Assembly: GCA_033763795.1 (NCBI GenBank)
Contig: JANRJV010000032.1
Span: 56,527-120,526 of the forward strand
Reading direction: 5' to 3'
Origin: JAEUIV01 sp033763795
GTDB taxonomy: Bacteria > Planctomycetota > Phycisphaerae > Phycisphaerales > UBA1924
Length of the DNA stretch: 64,000 nucleotides
The notes beneath the pieces were generated by a model that searched no databases, had not been told where the DNA came from, and was given only the letters and a program-made list of their open reading frames with translations. Shown here piece by piece: positions 62,617 through 64,000 of the stretch; the first letter of the stretch is position 1; the number at the start of each line of letters is the position of its first letter. The position numbers were made by a program, and so were the translations under genes.

Positions 62617-63996
62617 ATGATCCCGCTGCTTGCAGATCGACTCCGTCCCCGCGACATTTCGGCCACGAGCCGGCGCAACTTCCGGTTTGAGCTGGGGAGC
62701 GTGGGGCTGATGGCGGCGGGGCTGGCGTGCGTTGATGTGAACGTGCTGGGGGTGCTGGCGAAGAAGGCGTTCGCGGCGGGGCCCTGGACGGTGACGCTGA
62801 TCGCGGCGTCGGACGCGATCGCGAACATCACGTCGCTGTTCTGGACGCGTCTGCTGCACGGGACGGACCGGGTGCGGTCGGCGAACGTGCTGCAGTTCTG
62901 CACGATCGCGTGCGTGGTGGGGATCGCGCTGACGCCTTTTACGTGGTGGGGCGGGTGGATGCTGGCGGGGCTGGCGATCCTGGCGCGGGTGTTCTTCACG
63001 GGGATCATCAACGCGCGGACGGACCTCTGGCGGGCGAACTATCCGCGTGAGGCGCGGGCGCGGGTCATTGCGCGGTTCACGATCGTGGGGACGTTCGTGA
63101 TCGCGACGACGGGGCTCTTGATCGCGTTGTCGATGGACTTCAAGCCGGGGGTGCTGCGGGCGCTGGGGTTCGAGAATCCGGAGGGGCACGCGTTCCGGCT
63201 GGTGTACCTGCTGGCGGCGGTGGTGGCGGCGGGGGGCGCGCTGCTGTTTGCGCGGGTGCGGTGGCGCGGGAGGCGCGTGCAGATGGCCCTGGAGCGCGGG
63301 GCGCGTACGGAGGACGGGCTGCACGCGGCGAGCGCGCGGGCGATGCTGCGCGTGCTGCGGGAGGACCGCGAGTATCGGCGGTTCATGGCGGCGCAGTTCG
63401 TCCTTGGGGCGCCGAACCTGGCGGCGGCGCCGGTGTTCATCCTGGCGCTGGACCGGTTCACGCTGGACTACACGCAGTCGATCACGCTGACGCGGGTGAT
63501 TCCGATCCTGGTGCCGGTGGCGGTGACCCCGCTGTGGGGTCGGCTGCTGGACCGGATGCACATCGTGCGGTTCCGGGCGTATCACTCGTGGGTGTTCGTG
63601 GTGGCGAACGCGATGATGGCGGGCGGGTTTCTGCTGATGAGCCTGCCCTTGCTGTACGCGTCGCGGATCGTGCTTGGGGTGGCGTTCGCGGGGGGTCTGC
63701 TGGCGTGGGAGCTGGGGCATCACGACTTTGCGAAGCGTGAGACGGCGGCGGTGTACATGGGGGTGCACGTGACGCTGACGGGGATCCGCGGGGTGTTCGC
63801 GCCGTTCCTCGGGACGCTGCTGTTCGGGGGGGCGTCGCTGGAGTGGGCGGGGGCGGGCGAGGGGGCGCGGCTGCCGGGGATGGGTGCGTGGCTGTTCGTG
63901 CTCCTGGCGGCGGTGAGCGCGGTGGGCGGGTGGATGTTCGTCCGGCTGTACCGCGATACGCGCGAGCGGACGGGCGTGCGCCCGGTGCATGACTGA
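62617..63996 (+). CDS. Major facilitator superfamily-like transporter
   Basis: 459 aa with about eleven to twelve hydrophobic segments: for example WTVTLIAASDAIANITSLFWTRLL, ILARVFFTGIINAR, VIATTGLLIALSM, LVYLLAAVVAAGGALLF and WLFVLLAAVSAVGGWMFV. A charged loop in the middle (RVQMALERGARTEDGLH) separates two halves, the usual MFS layout. The short DLWRANYPREARARVIARF loop resembles the family's conserved motif A position. Substrate unknown. The stop at 63994-63996 is present, so the gene is complete. Confidence 0.82.
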   Translation: MIPLLADRLRPRDISATSRRNFRFELGSVGLMAAGLACVDVNVLGVLAKKAFAAGPWTVTLIAASDAIANITSLFWTRLLHGTDRVRSANVLQFCTIACVVGIALTPFTWWGGWMLAGLAILARVFFTGIINARTDLWRANYPREARARVIARFTIVGTFVIATTGLLIALSMDFKPGVLRALGFENPEGHAFRLVYLLAAVVAAGGALLFARVRWRGRRVQMALERGARTEDGLHAASARAMLRVLREDREYRRFMAAQFVLGAPNLAAAPVFILALDRFTLDYTQSITLTRVIPILVPVAVTPLWGRLLDRMHIVRFRAYHSWVFVVANAMMAGGFLLMSLPLLYASRIVLGVAFAGGLLAWELGHHDFAKRETAAVYMGVHVTLTGIRGVFAPFLGTLLFGGASLEWAGAGEGARLPGMGAWLFVLLAAVSAVGGWMFVRLYRDTRERTGVRPVHD

Positions 63997-64000
63997 GCGG

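Overview
The window is very GC-rich, gene-dense bacterial DNA that reads as a chromosome segment of a planctomycete, most likely class Phycisphaerae. The supporting signs are secreted enzymes ending in dockerin-like EF-hand repeats, surface proteins ending in a VPGPG-hydrophobic-Arg tail (PEP-CTERM style), tandem OprP-like porins, a BatA/VWA/DUF4175/DUF4159 membrane operon, an ECF sigma/anti-sigma/PDZ operon, and very high use of C- or G-ending codons. No phage, insertion sequence, CRISPR array, tRNA or rRNA was recognised. Coordinates and starts come from reading frames, ribosome-binding sites and family lengths; no database search was possible.

Layout. 1-5.4 kb: the 3' part of a class V aminotransferase, a secreted 5'-nucleotidase, a PEP-CTERM-like protein and a sugar epimerase. 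5.6-14.9 kb: a rightward run built around four genes joined by ATGA overlaps (two VWA-domain membrane proteins, a DUF4175-like protein with an uninterrupted (AAC)14 tract, and a DUF4159 protein). 15.0-18.3 kb: ECF sigma factor, anti-sigma factor and a charged, repetitive PDZ protein, closed by a clear terminator. 18.6-23.8 kb: a bacterial relative of animal hyaluronidases (GH56) and the helicase HrpA. 23.8-27.4 kb, leftward: ybeY, corC-like and cysS. 27.6-35.0 kb, leftward: secreted dockerin/DNRLRE proteins including a multicopper-oxidase fusion and a GH13 amylase. 35.2-42.4 kb, leftward: a solitary atpA, two porin paralogues and transketolase. 42.6-50.6 kb: dnaN, an MCP-PilZ fusion, an AlkD-like protein, a dehydratase-ACP-dehydratase set, an amidase and a pullulanase. 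50.6-64 kb: STAS protein, CPBP protease, rplM-rpsI, a lipase, a nuclease-like protein, tiny exported proteins, acetyltransferases, lysS and an MFS transporter.

The strongest large-scale signal is a GC-skew inversion. The + strand is C-rich from the left edge to about 49.8 kb whichever strand carries the gene, near balance from about 50 to 54 kb, and strongly G-rich from 54.2 kb to the right edge. A negative-to-positive switch is what a replication origin produces. The leftward atpA and transketolase genes to its left and the rightward rplM-rpsI to its right are all co-directional with forks leaving that zone. No DnaA-box cluster was visible by eye, and dnaN lies about 7 kb to the left.

Also notable are the GH56 homologue, the MCP with an intact cyclic-di-GMP-binding PilZ signature, the DNRLRE-multicopper oxidase-dockerin fusion beside a stand-alone DNRLRE protein, and a pair of tiny overlapping paralogous secreted proteins.
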